NCBI GenBank assembly: GCA_951812395.1
Contig: CATOSD010000001.1
Coordinates: 1,771,108 to 1,835,107 of the forward strand
Length of the DNA: 64,000 nucleotides
Direction: 5' to 3'
From: an uncultured Dehalococcoidia bacterium
Lineage (GTDB): Bacteria; Chloroflexota; Dehalococcoidia; Lucifugimonadales; CATOSD01
The notes below the pieces were generated by a model. It was not told the origin of the DNA and did no database searches. It saw only the letters and a program-made list of their open reading frames with translations. How positions within the stretch are numbered: the stretch's first letter is position 1; the number at the start of each line of letters is the position of its first letter. The position numbers and the translations under genes were made by a program. Shown in pieces: positions 55,095 to 63,898 of this stretch.

Positions 55095-55391
55095 ATGTTC
55101 ACGATCCTGCGAAGCGCAACGTTCGACCGGTGGTTGAGCAGGCTGCGCGACCGCCAGGCAGTGGACCGCATCGTCGCCAGGTTGCTGGCAGCCGAAGATG
55201 GGCATCTCGGAGACGTGAGACCTGTTGGAGGCGGCGTGTCTGAGTTGAGGATTCAGTACGGACCCGGATACCGGATTTACTTCACTACGCGAGGCGCTGA
55301 GTTTGTCATCCTGCTATGTGGGGGCGATAAAAACAGCCAACGGCGAGACATTGAGCGGGCTAAGAGAATGGCGACAGAATGGAGGAGCTGA
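55095..55391 (+). CDS. higB: HigB/RelE-type toxin (Gp49-like killer protein)
   Basis: 98-residue RelE-superfamily toxin of the addiction-module killer family. Conserved features: the N-terminal F-RSATFDRWLSRLRDRQAVDRI helices, GDVRPVGGGVSELRIQYGPGYRIYF strands and the family hallmark ILLCGGDKNSQRRDIERA at the C-terminus. These enzymes typically cleave ribosome-bound mRNA. Toxin precedes antitoxin, as in HigBA, and the stop TGA overlaps the antitoxin ATG (TGATG). The module sits between two giant surface-protein genes on the opposite strand. Confidence 0.9.
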   Translation: MFTILRSATFDRWLSRLRDRQAVDRIVARLLAAEDGHLGDVRPVGGGVSELRIQYGPGYRIYFTTRGAEFVILLCGGDKNSQRRDIERAKRMATEWRS

Positions 55392-55747
55392 TGGCTGAGG
55401 AGTATCGAAAGTTCGATGCATCGGACTACGTCAAGACCGAGGACGATGTCCGAGGGCTTCTCCGGGCGGCTGCGGATGAGGACCTTGGGGACGGAGCCGT
55501 GATTCGCGCTGTCCTGATGTACGTCGCCCGAACACACAACATGAGCGCTCTCGCTCGCGACACCGGGCTAAACCGAGGCAATCTCTACGAGGCGCTCTCT
55601 GAAGACGGCAATCCCACCCTCGCCACGCTGCTGAAAGTAACGCGCGCCCTGGGGCTGAGGCTGCGCCTCGAGCCTGTCGACAACCCCGCACAGGACTCGC
55701 AGCCTGCCAAGCGCCGGAACCTCCCGGCAGGGTCGGCTTCGACGTAG
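55391..55747 (+). CDS. higA: HigA-type antitoxin (HTH)
   Basis: 118 residues. After FDASDYVKTEDDVRGLLRAA comes a Cro/CI-like helix-turn-helix (MSALARDTGLNRGNLYEALS) and DGNPTLATLLKVTRALGLRL, the standard antidote pattern. GGAGG directly upstream favours ATG 55391 over the in-frame ATG at 55379. The last dozen residues (KRRNLPAGSAST) are atypical: the DNA encoding them recurs at 63716-63755 before copy C, so the C-terminus may derive from the duplicated flank. The antitoxin would bind HigB and repress the operon. Confidence 0.88.
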   Translation: MAEEYRKFDASDYVKTEDDVRGLLRAAADEDLGDGAVIRAVLMYVARTHNMSALARDTGLNRGNLYEALSEDGNPTLATLLKVTRALGLRLRLEPVDNPAQDSQPAKRRNLPAGSAST

Positions 55748-56060
55748 CCTCACCCGTTGCTCAGGCGTCTTGCGCATTCACGACGCCTGCCCGGAACACG
55801 GAGTCGCGGAACCGGCTAGTCAGGTTTCCTCCCAATTGGGCGGCGGTAACCTTCCGACGCCAGGAAGCGGCAGTCGCCCCAGTCCCACATTGAGCCCGCA
55901 GATTGGCTCAGGGGGCAGGGCGGACCGACGTCAGCCGCTCCCGAACGGGACGCGCCGCGCGACCGTTCGTCCGAATTGGACGCTCGCCGCGCGGCGCGTA
56001 GCATCGACGACCGCGTTCAGGCGCGGCCGGACCCGCCTCCATCGGGGTTCGGGCGCGGCC
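55748..56060. other. gene-free duplicated flank between higA and copy B
   Basis: 313 bp with no credible gene. 55709-55835 matches 63716-63840; 55970-56060 matches the flank 49345-49438 of copy A (shared GTCCGAATTGGACGCTCGCC and CGCGTAGCATCGACGACCGC). So the three giant genes share their 3' flanks as well as their 3' coding ends. Confidence 0.7.
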
Positions 56061-59000
56061 TCAGGCTGTCTGTCTGCGCGTCTGCAAGAGCCTGAGGCCC
56101 GCGGCCGTCAGGGCGGCGCCGGCAATCAGCAGCGCCAGCAGGATGTGTCCTGGGACGTGAGGGCCGCCTGTCCTGGGCAACAGATCGCTCGAGGCCAGAG
56201 CCTGCGCGATCACCTCGTCATCCAGCACAAGCACAAAGTCGCCGAATCTGAAAATCGAGCCGGAGACCGTGGCCTGCCCAGTCTCCTCGTCGACGCTTAA
56301 CGTGACCGCCACCTCTGTCCAGGAGCCGGTGGCCGCGTCACGCTTCAGAAGTCTCAAGCCACCCAGATCGTTCGCTGTGCGCAGCATCGATAGTCCGCCC
56401 ACGTCCTCGACCTGCTCTGGGGTGAGCGTGATGTTCACGCCGGCCGGGGTGCTGAGCTGTGCGTCCCGCTCCCGCTGTCCGGCGGCGTCGAACAGGTCGA
56501 CGGTGACGCAGGCCAGGAGAGGTCCAACGGCCGGGTCCTCGATCGTGCAGCCGGTGACCCTGGCCTGGAACGCATCCTGCCTGGAGCTGACCGGGAAGAC
56601 CACGGTGACGTCCTGTTCGGCGGCGGCGACGGTGGTCTGTTGGTCCGGGTTGACCGCCACCATGGTGTCGTCGGATTCTTCATCTGCCGCCACGGTCGTT
56701 ATCTCGCCGGGAGGCCCGTCGATAACCGGCGCGACCGGAACCGGCGCCGCCGGCCCCGCAGAGGCAGCGGCTGAACGCTGGGCGCGGCTGTCCTGCTGAT
56801 CGGTGGGGGCATCGTTCACGGTCACCGCGATGGTCCATGTCGCGGGATCGTTGTTCGAGGCGCCGTCCGATGCGGAGACGACGATGGTCGCGCTGCCCGC
56901 GGCTAGCGGGGTGACGCTCAGCGTTCCGGCGCTGGTTATGCGGGCGCTTGCCACGCCGTTCCGGTTCGAACTCACCGAGTAGGTGAGCGAATCGCCGTCA
57001 ACGTCCGCGAAGTTGCTCGACAGGTCCAACCTCCAGGGGGGATCACCCGCCGTCAGGGTTGTCCGGTCGATGACCGTGCCCACCGTCGTTGGAGGGTCGT
57101 TCACGTTCCTCACAGTGACGGACACGTCGAGCGTGTTGTCGAACGTGCCGTCGGAGACGGTCAGGGTTACCAGGTATACGTTGTCGCGGTTGGCGTCAGC
57201 CGGGCTCTCGAAGTCGGGCGCTTCCCTGAAGCTGAGCGTTGCTGCACCGGCGTCGAAGCTGAAGAGACCCGCGTCGACTCCGGACAACGCCTCCCAGGTG
57301 GTGGGATCGCCATTCGGGTCGCTGGCGCTGTAGGCGCCGACCGGTCCCACGCCGTTCTCATCGTAGTTGATGTTCGCGGGTCCGGACACGTCCGGCGGCG
57401 TGGGGCGCAGCTTGCGGAACACATTGACAGTGTACGTCCTGGTGTACAGGGGAACCGTCCCCTCGATCGTCACCACTATCTCTATGGTGGTCGTGCTCAC
57501 CTCGCCGCCCAGGTCGACGCTTACATTGGCATTGTCGCTTGTCGCCGGCGTGCCGTTCACGGTCACTGTTATGTTGTCAAATGGCTCGTTGTTCGCATCC
57601 ACATACGGCGTGAGGGTCACCACGACTCTGTCCACGGTGCTTTCCACGCTTGCGGAGTACTCCGTGACCTCCGGGTTGAAACCCAAATCCGACGTCAGGT
57701 CCGAGATGGCAAGGTCACTCAGATGCCATACATCCTCGGATACCACGAGGAATACCGAGCCGGTCGTGGTGGCGCCCCGACCATCGGAGACGGTGTAGGT
57801 AACACTCGCTACAAAGCCATAAGGCCATGGGTTGGACGTGAACTCGATGGCGGAGCCATCGCTGGTGGCGGTGACGCTGCCTCTGTTGTTAATGCCGGTC
57901 ACGCTGGCGTCCGTAACGGTGAGGGGATCGCCATCCTCGTCTGTATCGTTTTCCAACACGTTAATCACTACGAAAGTGTCTTGCCGGGTCACGGCCCTAT
58001 CCAGATTCGCCACCGGCGCGTCGTTCGCGTCGGTCACCGTGACCTGGACGTTCATCCTACCCACCTCGTCGTCCGTAGCATCCCCGGCGGTCCCGTTGTC
58101 GTCGGTGGCCACCACGGTCACTTCGTAGACGTTATCCTTGTTGGCGTCAGTTGGGAACTCGTAGTTGGGTGGGCTGCTGAAGTCCAGCTCGCCGGTGCCG
58201 GAGTCGATGCTGAATTGGTCTTTGTCGTCTCCCTCGAGGCTCCACGTGACGGTCCCCACGGCGCCGGTGGCGGAGTAGGTGTCCACCGCGTCCGTGCCGT
58301 TCTCGGCGTAGGAGGGGGTCGAGGTCCCGGACGCTGCGCTCACCGCCGGCAGGTCGGTGACAGTCACCCTTACCCAGATTCTGCTTGAAAGATATGTCGA
58401 CGCGGCGGCGGTCGAGGAGGCGGTCTTCACCGTCAGCCACACGTGGTACCTGTTGATGGACCCGAGGTCTGTCGGGTTCTCGAAGTCGGGCGCGTTCTTG
58501 AAGCTCAGGGTGACTGTGGCCGTACTCGTAGACGAAGTGGCGCTGAAACTACCGTAGTCAAGACTGCCCAAGGCTACTTCAACGATTTCGTGTCCTGCGT
58601 CGTCGTCATCGACGGTCAGGGTGGCCGCTGTCGAAGTGGAGTTCTCCGGGAAGTCGGGGGCGGTGGCCGTGCGGCTATTGCCCGTACCGGTTACGGTCAC
58701 ACCGGTTCCGCCGTGAATGACAGGCGGCTCGTCGGTCAGGCTGGTCACAGTCACCGTGACCGCAAGCTCGCTCGTTACGGTATTGCCGGTGACGTCGTCC
58801 GTTATGGAAGCCGTCACGACTACGTTGTAGACGTTATCCCCATCGCTGTCCGCCGGACTCTCGAGGTCGGGGGGCGTGACGAAGTCGAGCTCCCCGTTGT
58901 CGACGAGCTCGTTGGAGATTGTGAAGTCGTCGGCGTCGACCCCTGCCAGGCCCCAGGTGGGGCTGCCGTTGGCGTTGTAGGTGGCGACCGTGACCTGGCC

Positions 59001-62000
59001 GCTTTCCGAGTAGGACGTGGTCGTAGCGCCGGTTATCGTTGGCAGCACGCCGATCGTAGCGGTGGCCGTGGCGGTCAAGCTGCCGTCCGTCACGGTGTAG
59101 GTAAAGCGGTCGAAGCCCGCGAAGCCCGGGTTGGGCGTGTAGGTTGTGGTGCTGACGGCGCCTGCGTCCAACACGGCGGCGCCTTTGCGCGGGTCCGTAA
59201 CGCCAGTCAGACTGAGAGTGTCCCCCTCCACGTCGGTGTCGTTAGCCAACACGTTCACTACAACCGCCGCGCCCCCGGTGGTCGTGGCGTAGTCATCAAA
59301 TGCCACAGGGGCGTCGTTGACCGCAGTCACCGTGACGGTAACCGTGCCGTTGGCGGTCAGCGCGCCGTCGGTCACCGTGTAGGCGAACGAGCCGACGCCG
59401 TTCCAGTTAGGCGCGGGCGTGTAGGTGACCGTTGTGCCCCCATCGGTGATGGTGGTGGTGGCGCCGTTCGTCACACTGCTGACCGAATCAACCGAGAGGT
59501 TAGAATTGGCGTCCTCGTCCGTGTCGTTGTCCAGCACTCTGATGACGAACGAGGTGTCCTCGCTGGTGGTGGCGGAGTCCGCGTTCGCCACCGGCGCTTC
59601 GTTCACGTCGGTCACCGTGACCCAGACGTTCATCCTGCTCGCCTCGTCGTCCGAAGCATCCGCGGTAGTCCCATTGTCGTCGGTGGCCACCACCGTCACT
59701 TCGTAGACGTTGTCCCGGTTGGCGTCAGTGGGGAGCTCGTAGTTGGGTGGGCTGTCGAAGTCCAGCACGCCGGTGCTGGTGGCGATTGTCAATTCCCCGC
59801 TGTCGTCTCCCACGAGGCTCCACGTGACGGTCCCCACGTTGCCGGTGGCGGTGTAGGTGTCCACCGCGCCAGTGCCGTTCTCGACGTAAGAGGGGGTCGA
59901 GGTCGCTGACGCTGCGCTCACCGTCGGCAGATCGGTGACGGTTACGAGCACCCTGACGGAGGTGGATTTGTTGACTTGGGCTGTGCCGGTGATCGCTTCC
60001 AGGGATACCTCGTAGGTGTTGTCTCGACCAGAGTCCGCCGGATTCTCGAAATCGGGCGTGCTGGTTGTGGCGAAACTCAGGGTCACGACACCGGTCGATG
60101 TTGCGAAACTCACCGACAATTTGCCGTGATCTCCCGGGCTGGAAGCCAATTGGTTCACATTCACGCTAAGAATTGGGTCCCCGTCGTCGTCGCTGACGTC
60201 GAAGGTGGCTATGGAAGACGTGCTGTTCTCCGGGAAGTCGTCAGCGACGGCCCACCTGCCGTCTCGCAATTCGACGAAATTCGCCTTTGACTTCGCGGTG
60301 ACGGTCGGGGGTTCGTCCACGTCGGTTACTGACACCGTTACGTCGAGCGTGCCGGTGGTGGAGTATTGGACGTTGTCCACCACCGCCGTGACCACGGCCT
60401 CCACCGTTACCTGGTAGTCGTTGTCGGCGTTGGCGTCCTGGGGGTCTTCGTAGTTGGGGCTGTTAATGAAATTCAGTTCGCCGCTGCCGGAGATGGTGAA
60501 TAGACCGCTGTCGACCCCGGACAGCCCCCAGGTGGGACTGCCATTGATCCTGTATCTCGCCACAAAGCCGGCGCCGTTCTCAGTGTAGGAGGTCGTTGTC
60601 GCCCCGATTACCTCCGGCGCCACGTGAATGGTCAATGTGTAGGTGTCCGCGCTGTCCTCGTAGCCGTCGTTGACCCTGAAATCGAACGACGTGTAGGCTG
60701 CGCCATTCCGGTCGGCCAGCGGCGTGTACTTGAGCTTGTCGATGTCGGCCAGGGCTACCAGCTCGTCGCGGAAGACTGATTCGCTGTCGTCTCGGGTATC
60801 ATCGTCGTCGGCGTCGAGCCACAGAGTGCCTCTGTGCGGCAGGCTGGTGATCACCACAGATCCCAGAGTGTCGCCCGCGTCGGCATCGGCGAAGGGAAAG
60901 GAACTCGTCGCGAACGTGTACACCGTGTCCTCGTCGGCGGTCACCGCGGCGTCGGCAGAGGTCGGGAGAGCGTTGGGGATGATCTCGCCTTTCAGCCGCA
61001 TGATTAGTGAGTGATCGGTAGCTATGTTCCAACCCCCGCTATAATAGAAGGCGTGGTCGACAATGTTCCATCCAGCGGCCCAGCCGGAGTCTTCTTGGCC
61101 TTCATCATTCGTGTACCTCCAATACGCGTAGCTGGAGTCCGAGTCCTCTTCAAACTGCACGAAGTACCGCGTGTCTCTCTCCAGGGCGCATACGTTGGTC
61201 GATGTGGAGAACCGGAGTATGTCGCCCGTTTGCCTGGTGGGCGTGGAGCCCAAGTCGCAGAGTTCGGCGCCCGGTCTGTTCGACGCAGCGCTCTGCAGTA
61301 TCTTCAGGTTTACACCGTCAGTCTCGCCGTTGTCGTCGACCTTTACATCAACGCTTTGGACCAGGTAACCCTGGAAGTTGCTCCCCGTAACGAAGCCCTG
61401 GGCGCGCCTGCGTTCCGTTGTCCTCCGGCCGCTGTCTCTTTGCCCCTCGTTGCTGACCAGACGCGTGAACACGTCGATGGTCATGGTGTGCTGCGCGCTG
61501 TCGAGGTCGCCGTCGCTGACCGTGAAGTTGAAACTGGCCAGTCCGGCCCCACCCCCGGTGTCCGGCGCGGTGTACTTGAGCCTGTCGTTGTTGAGGTCGT
61601 CGCTAGTCACGGCAGTGCTGGTGGTGGTGGAGACCGCTTCGCCGGCGTCGAAGATCCGATCGTCATTGGCGTCGAGCCACAAGACGCCCCCGCCGGACAC
61701 CGAGGATATCGTCACCTCTTCCAGTTCGTCCCCACTATGGTCCGAGAAGCCGAAATCGTCCCGGTGAAACTCGTACGTGGAACCCGGGTCGGCCTGCACC
61801 TTACTGTCGGCGGCGGTGGGGGCGACGTTGGCCCCCCGCAAGCGGATTTTTATTGCTGAGGAGGATTGCTCTGTCCAACTGCCGCCGGATCTTCGGTAGT
61901 ACGAGTCGGCGATGCTCCAGCCTGGGAGTCCCCCGCTGTCTTCATCAGCGGACGTCGTATATAGGAGACGGTAGTTATCGCCGGACAAACCTGCATAATG

Positions 62001-62417
62001 CAGGTACACGAAGTACGTGGTAGAGGCCGACAGGGTGCACGAAGTCGTCGTAAACGTCTTTGTTCCGCCGGAACCCAGGTTGTTGGGATTCGTAAGCGCG
62101 CACACCGAGGCATCCGGAAGGCCGGCCGCGGTGCTGCTCCAAATCGCAGCCGTCGTAGTATCTTTCGACCCGCCGTCGAATCTGAGTTGGACAGTCTCAA
62201 GCTGACCGCCTGCCGTGCCCGTTGTGAACGCCTGAGCATATTGTCTGTCATCCCTTAGCACGATAGTGCCGAAGGCGTCGGATTGCCCCATGTTGCTGAC
62301 GAACGGCTCGCCTATGGCGAGGGCCGGCGGGGCGGAGGAGAGGAGCAGGGTGAAGGCGGCGGCGGCGAGAGCGCCGGCAAGCACCAGCGCCCGTGTGGAG
62401 AATCTAACGTGGTCCAT
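56061..62417 (-). CDS. giant LPXTG-anchored cadherin/Ig-like surface protein, copy B
   Basis: 2118 residues. Paralogue of copy A with the same signal peptide (cleavage after PPALA), two jelly-roll modules, cadherin-like units and the same end: LPRTGG at 2080-2085, hydrophobic helix, RRQTA. The last third is almost identical to A at DNA level, while the N-terminal modules differ clearly. The extra length is one internal block of about 330 residues (roughly 59311-60320) running from VTDVDEPPTVTAKSK to VTAVNDAPVAFDD; A passes directly from VTDVD to PPVAVDD. The block holds three more cadherin/Big-type units. Expected to be wall-anchored and adhesive. Long open frames on the other strand here are composition artefacts. 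Confidence 0.88.
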   Translation of the reverse strand: MDHVRFSTRALVLAGALAAAAFTLLLSSAPPALAIGEPFVSNMGQSDAFGTIVLRDDRQYAQAFTTGTAGGQLETVQLRFDGGSKDTTTAAIWSSTAAGLPDASVCALTNPNNLGSGGTKTFTTTSCTLSASTTYFVYLHYAGLSGDNYRLLYTTSADEDSGGLPGWSIADSYYRRSGGSWTEQSSSAIKIRLRGANVAPTAADSKVQADPGSTYEFHRDDFGFSDHSGDELEEVTISSVSGGGVLWLDANDDRIFDAGEAVSTTTSTAVTSDDLNNDRLKYTAPDTGGGAGLASFNFTVSDGDLDSAQHTMTIDVFTRLVSNEGQRDSGRRTTERRRAQGFVTGSNFQGYLVQSVDVKVDDNGETDGVNLKILQSAASNRPGAELCDLGSTPTRQTGDILRFSTSTNVCALERDTRYFVQFEEDSDSSYAYWRYTNDEGQEDSGWAAGWNIVDHAFYYSGGWNIATDHSLIMRLKGEIIPNALPTSADAAVTADEDTVYTFATSSFPFADADAGDTLGSVVITSLPHRGTLWLDADDDDTRDDSESVFRDELVALADIDKLKYTPLADRNGAAYTSFDFRVNDGYEDSADTYTLTIHVAPEVIGATTTSYTENGAGFVARYRINGSPTWGLSGVDSGLFTISGSGELNFINSPNYEDPQDANADNDYQVTVEAVVTAVVDNVQYSTTGTLDVTVSVTDVDEPPTVTAKSKANFVELRDGRWAVADDFPENSTSSIATFDVSDDDGDPILSVNVNQLASSPGDHGKLSVSFATSTGVVTLSFATTSTPDFENPADSGRDNTYEVSLEAITGTAQVNKSTSVRVLVTVTDLPTVSAASATSTPSYVENGTGAVDTYTATGNVGTVTWSLVGDDSGELTIATSTGVLDFDSPPNYELPTDANRDNVYEVTVVATDDNGTTADASDDEASRMNVWVTVTDVNEAPVANADSATTSEDTSFVIRVLDNDTDEDANSNLSVDSVSSVTNGATTTITDGGTTVTYTPAPNWNGVGSFAYTVTDGALTANGTVTVTVTAVNDAPVAFDDYATTTGGAAVVVNVLANDTDVEGDTLSLTGVTDPRKGAAVLDAGAVSTTTYTPNPGFAGFDRFTYTVTDGSLTATATATIGVLPTITGATTTSYSESGQVTVATYNANGSPTWGLAGVDADDFTISNELVDNGELDFVTPPDLESPADSDGDNVYNVVVTASITDDVTGNTVTSELAVTVTVTSLTDEPPVIHGGTGVTVTGTGNSRTATAPDFPENSTSTAATLTVDDDDAGHEIVEVALGSLDYGSFSATSSTSTATVTLSFKNAPDFENPTDLGSINRYHVWLTVKTASSTAAASTYLSSRIWVRVTVTDLPAVSAASGTSTPSYAENGTDAVDTYSATGAVGTVTWSLEGDDKDQFSIDSGTGELDFSSPPNYEFPTDANKDNVYEVTVVATDDNGTAGDATDDEVGRMNVQVTVTDANDAPVANLDRAVTRQDTFVVINVLENDTDEDGDPLTVTDASVTGINNRGSVTATSDGSAIEFTSNPWPYGFVASVTYTVSDGRGATTTGSVFLVVSEDVWHLSDLAISDLTSDLGFNPEVTEYSASVESTVDRVVVTLTPYVDANNEPFDNITVTVNGTPATSDNANVSVDLGGEVSTTTIEIVVTIEGTVPLYTRTYTVNVFRKLRPTPPDVSGPANINYDENGVGPVGAYSASDPNGDPTTWEALSGVDAGLFSFDAGAATLSFREAPDFESPADANRDNVYLVTLTVSDGTFDNTLDVSVTVRNVNDPPTTVGTVIDRTTLTAGDPPWRLDLSSNFADVDGDSLTYSVSSNRNGVASARITSAGTLSVTPLAAGSATIVVSASDGASNNDPATWTIAVTVNDAPTDQQDSRAQRSAAASAGPAAPVPVAPVIDGPPGEITTVAADEESDDTMVAVNPDQQTTVAAAEQDVTVVFPVSSRQDAFQARVTGCTIEDPAVGPLLACVTVDLFDAAGQRERDAQLSTPAGVNITLTPEQVEDVGGLSMLRTANDLGGLRLLKRDAATGSWTEVAVTLSVDEETGQATVSGSIFRFGDFVLVLDDEVIAQALASSDLLPRTGGPHVPGHILLALLIAGAALTAAGLRLLQTRRQTA

Positions 62418-62543
62418 CGTACATCCTCACTCATTAGGGACAATTCCGAAACGCGGCGCCTGTTGTGTAGTCAACCCAAAAGGCAATTTTCAAAAACTTG
62501 GCCAATGCTACCATTCGCCGGGCCGCCTGTCCAGCAGCCCGGC
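62418..62543 (-). promoter_or_regulatory. conserved promoter and leader of copy B
   Basis: On the minus strand TGGACA (62533-62528), 17 bp, TAGCAT (62510-62505), then a leader matching that of copy A, including TTTTTGAA-AT-GCCTTTTGGG and ACAACAGGCGCC. Similarity stops at 62543, where a palindromic repeat begins. Confidence 0.65.
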
Positions 62544-62545
62544 AG

Positions 62546-62695
62546 CGTCCCTTCCCCCTCGGATGGGGGAAGGGCCTGCCCTGAGCCTGTCGAAGGGTCA
62601 GGATGGGGGCGCCGGTTCAGGCACGACCGGTGCGATTCCAAAAGCCTACCCTAGGTCAGCCCTCACGGGGGGATGGGACTCTGGAAAGGCTGTCG
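62546..62695. repeat. short interspersed palindromic repeat cluster, copy 3
   Basis: CCCTTCCCCCTCGGATGGGG hairpin, CCCTGAGCCTGTCGAAGG, and a variant of GCCTACCCCTGTCAGCCCT with GGGATGGGACTCTGGAAAGG. The right part overlaps the 3' end of the antitoxin gene at 62656 and supplies its last residues. Confidence 0.65.
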
Positions 62696-62988
62696 GCGCC
62701 CGGCGCGGCGGTGACCTGAAGGCGCAGCCCCAGGGCGCGCATCACCTTGAGGACGGTTGCGAATTCCGGGTTGCCGTTGGCCGAGAGCGACTTGTACAGG
62801 CTTTCCCTGCCCAGTCCGGTCTCGTGCGCGACCAGAGCCATCCGCTGAGCGCGGGCGATGTCCCCAAGCGTCGCCAGGATCAGGCCCAGGTCGCCCTCAT
62901 CCAGCGCCACGTTCAAGTAGGCAGCCATGTCCTCCTCGGTCTCGAGGTGCTCGGCCGGGTCCCATGGCCGCGTGTGTGTCTTCGCCAT
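62656..62988 (-). CDS. HigA-type antitoxin, orphan
   Basis: 110 residues with the same architecture as the antitoxin at 55391: WDPAEHLETEEDMAAYLNVAL, HTH region MALVAHETGLGRESLYKSLS and NGNPEFATVLKVMRALGLRL. GGAGGAT precedes the ATG. The C-terminal SLSRVPSPREG is translated from the adjoining palindromic repeat. Its toxin partner upstream (63001 onward) is reduced to the last 25 or so residues, so this is an orphan antitoxin that might still bind DNA or act on other HigB proteins. Confidence 0.82.
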   Translation of the reverse strand: MAKTHTRPWDPAEHLETEEDMAAYLNVALDEGDLGLILATLGDIARAQRMALVAHETGLGRESLYKSLSANGNPEFATVLKVMRALGLRLQVTAAPGADSLSRVPSPREG

Positions 62989-63000
62989 ATCCGCATCCTC

Positions 63001-63075
63001 CTACAGTCCCCTTGCCAACTCCAACGCTCTTCCGATGCCCCGCTGCTGGCTGTCCTTGTCACCACCGGCCAATCT
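63001..63075 (-). pseudogene. truncated HigB-like toxin (C-terminus only)
   Basis: In frame with TAG at 63003-63001 the minus strand reads IRLAGGDKDSQQRGIGRALE and then LARGL, matching ILLCGGDKNSQRRDIERAKR of the intact toxin at 55095. Upstream sequence is open but shows no further similarity. The 12-bp gap to the antitoxin is normal for HigBA, so a 5' deletion of the toxin is likely. Confidence 0.7.
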
Positions 63076-63116
63076 GATGCAAGGACCACCTATGGCAGGA
63101 TCATTCCGTCCCCCCC

Positions 63117-63145
63117 TTGACACGCCAGCACATCCGTGCTAACAT
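63117..63145 (+). promoter_or_regulatory. near-consensus promoter facing a G-poor segment
   Basis: TTGACA (63117-63122), exactly 17 bp, TAACAT (63140-63145), plus strand. It faces away from the truncated toxin, into a region without a credible gene. Confidence 0.5.
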
Positions 63146-63340
63146 CCCCTTCATAACAACCTACCGGCCACTTAACAACCGAAGACCGGCCACCGACCAA
63201 CCGGCACACCCCGTATCACCCTTGTCAACTAACCGTCAAACATTTTCCCATCCAACCGCAATCTGTTTCATCCATAACCAGAAACCCAGCCCGCCCAGCT
63301 ACGAAATCTGAGGAGATAGAACAAAAGAAACGAAACGGGA
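63146..63340 (+). other. G-poor, A/C-rich gene-free segment
   Basis: On the plus strand G is scarce and C/A dominate (for example CATAACAACCTACCGGCCAC and CATCCATAACCAGAAACCCA), unlike all neighbouring DNA. No domain is recognisable in the one open frame (to 63311). It ends with GAGGAG and a GGGACA/TGTCCC inverted repeat (63337-63342, 63360-63365). Possibly a small RNA or a mobile-element remnant. Confidence 0.4.
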
Positions 63341-63431
63341 CACTATTTTCTAGGCGTATTGTCCCACCCGGCAGGTAGCCCCTGCTTTAGCCCGGATGCG
63401 ACTCCGCTTGGTAGCCCGTCACCCGTCCACC

Positions 63432-63495
63432 CCGCCCCGACCTGTTGTCCCTTCCCCCTCGCAGGGGGGAGGCTGGGATGGGGGTGACCGAGGCG
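63432..63495. repeat. short interspersed palindromic repeat, copy 4
   Basis: TCCCTTCCCCCTCGCAGGGG, then GAGGCTGGGATGGGGGTGACC: reverse orientation of the element at 25709. The stretch 63496-63711 that follows holds nothing I can identify. Confidence 0.55.
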
Positions 63496-63711
63496 CAAAA
63501 CCAGCCCCGACCCGTACCGCGCACGCCACCTGGCCGGCGCGGAGTTCCGGTCGAGGCTCTGCCCAGCCTTGCCGACCGCGATCCCCGGCCCAAACAAGCG
63601 GTAGCAGGCCAGGAGGTGCTGCGCGGCCTGTCTTCATGGCCGCCGCGCGAGCCAGTCCCGGCCCTGCCGCCCACCCATACGCGCTACCCGCCCTCAGCTT
63701 AATATGAAGCC

Positions 63712-63898
63712 GTGGCGGCGCCGGAACCTCCCGGCATGGTCCGCTTCGACGTAGCCTCGCCCGTTGCTGAGGCGTCTGGCGCATTCACGACGCCTGCCTC
63801 GAACATAGCCTCGCGGAACCGGCCAGACATGTTCCCCCGGACTGGCGGCCGCATTCAGGTTCGCCCGAACCCGCCTCCATCGGCGTACCGGCGCGGCC
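63712..63898. other. duplicated flank with antitoxin 3' remnant before copy C
   Basis: On the plus strand 63716-63755 reads RRRNLPAWSAST and a stop, the C-terminal tail of the antitoxin at 55391. The next 85 bp match 55750-55835, and 63856-63898 match the flank directly after copies A and B. So the repeating unit starts within the antitoxin 3' end and includes the spacer and the giant gene. Confidence 0.65.

Noticed and set aside
58443..59909. A 488-codon open frame on the plus strand inside copy B, and similar ones inside copy A (51110-51757, 51959-52702, 52871-53833)
   Set aside because: They lie opposite clearly coding repeats, are Gly/Arg/Val/His-rich without any domain, and recur in both paralogues only because the coding strand does.
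63396..63784. Several open frames of 85-121 codons on both strands in 63396-63784
   Set aside because: They cross a palindromic repeat and the duplicated flank, overlap each other in all frames and match no family; a short match to a frame near 55568-55777 is explained by the shared DNA.
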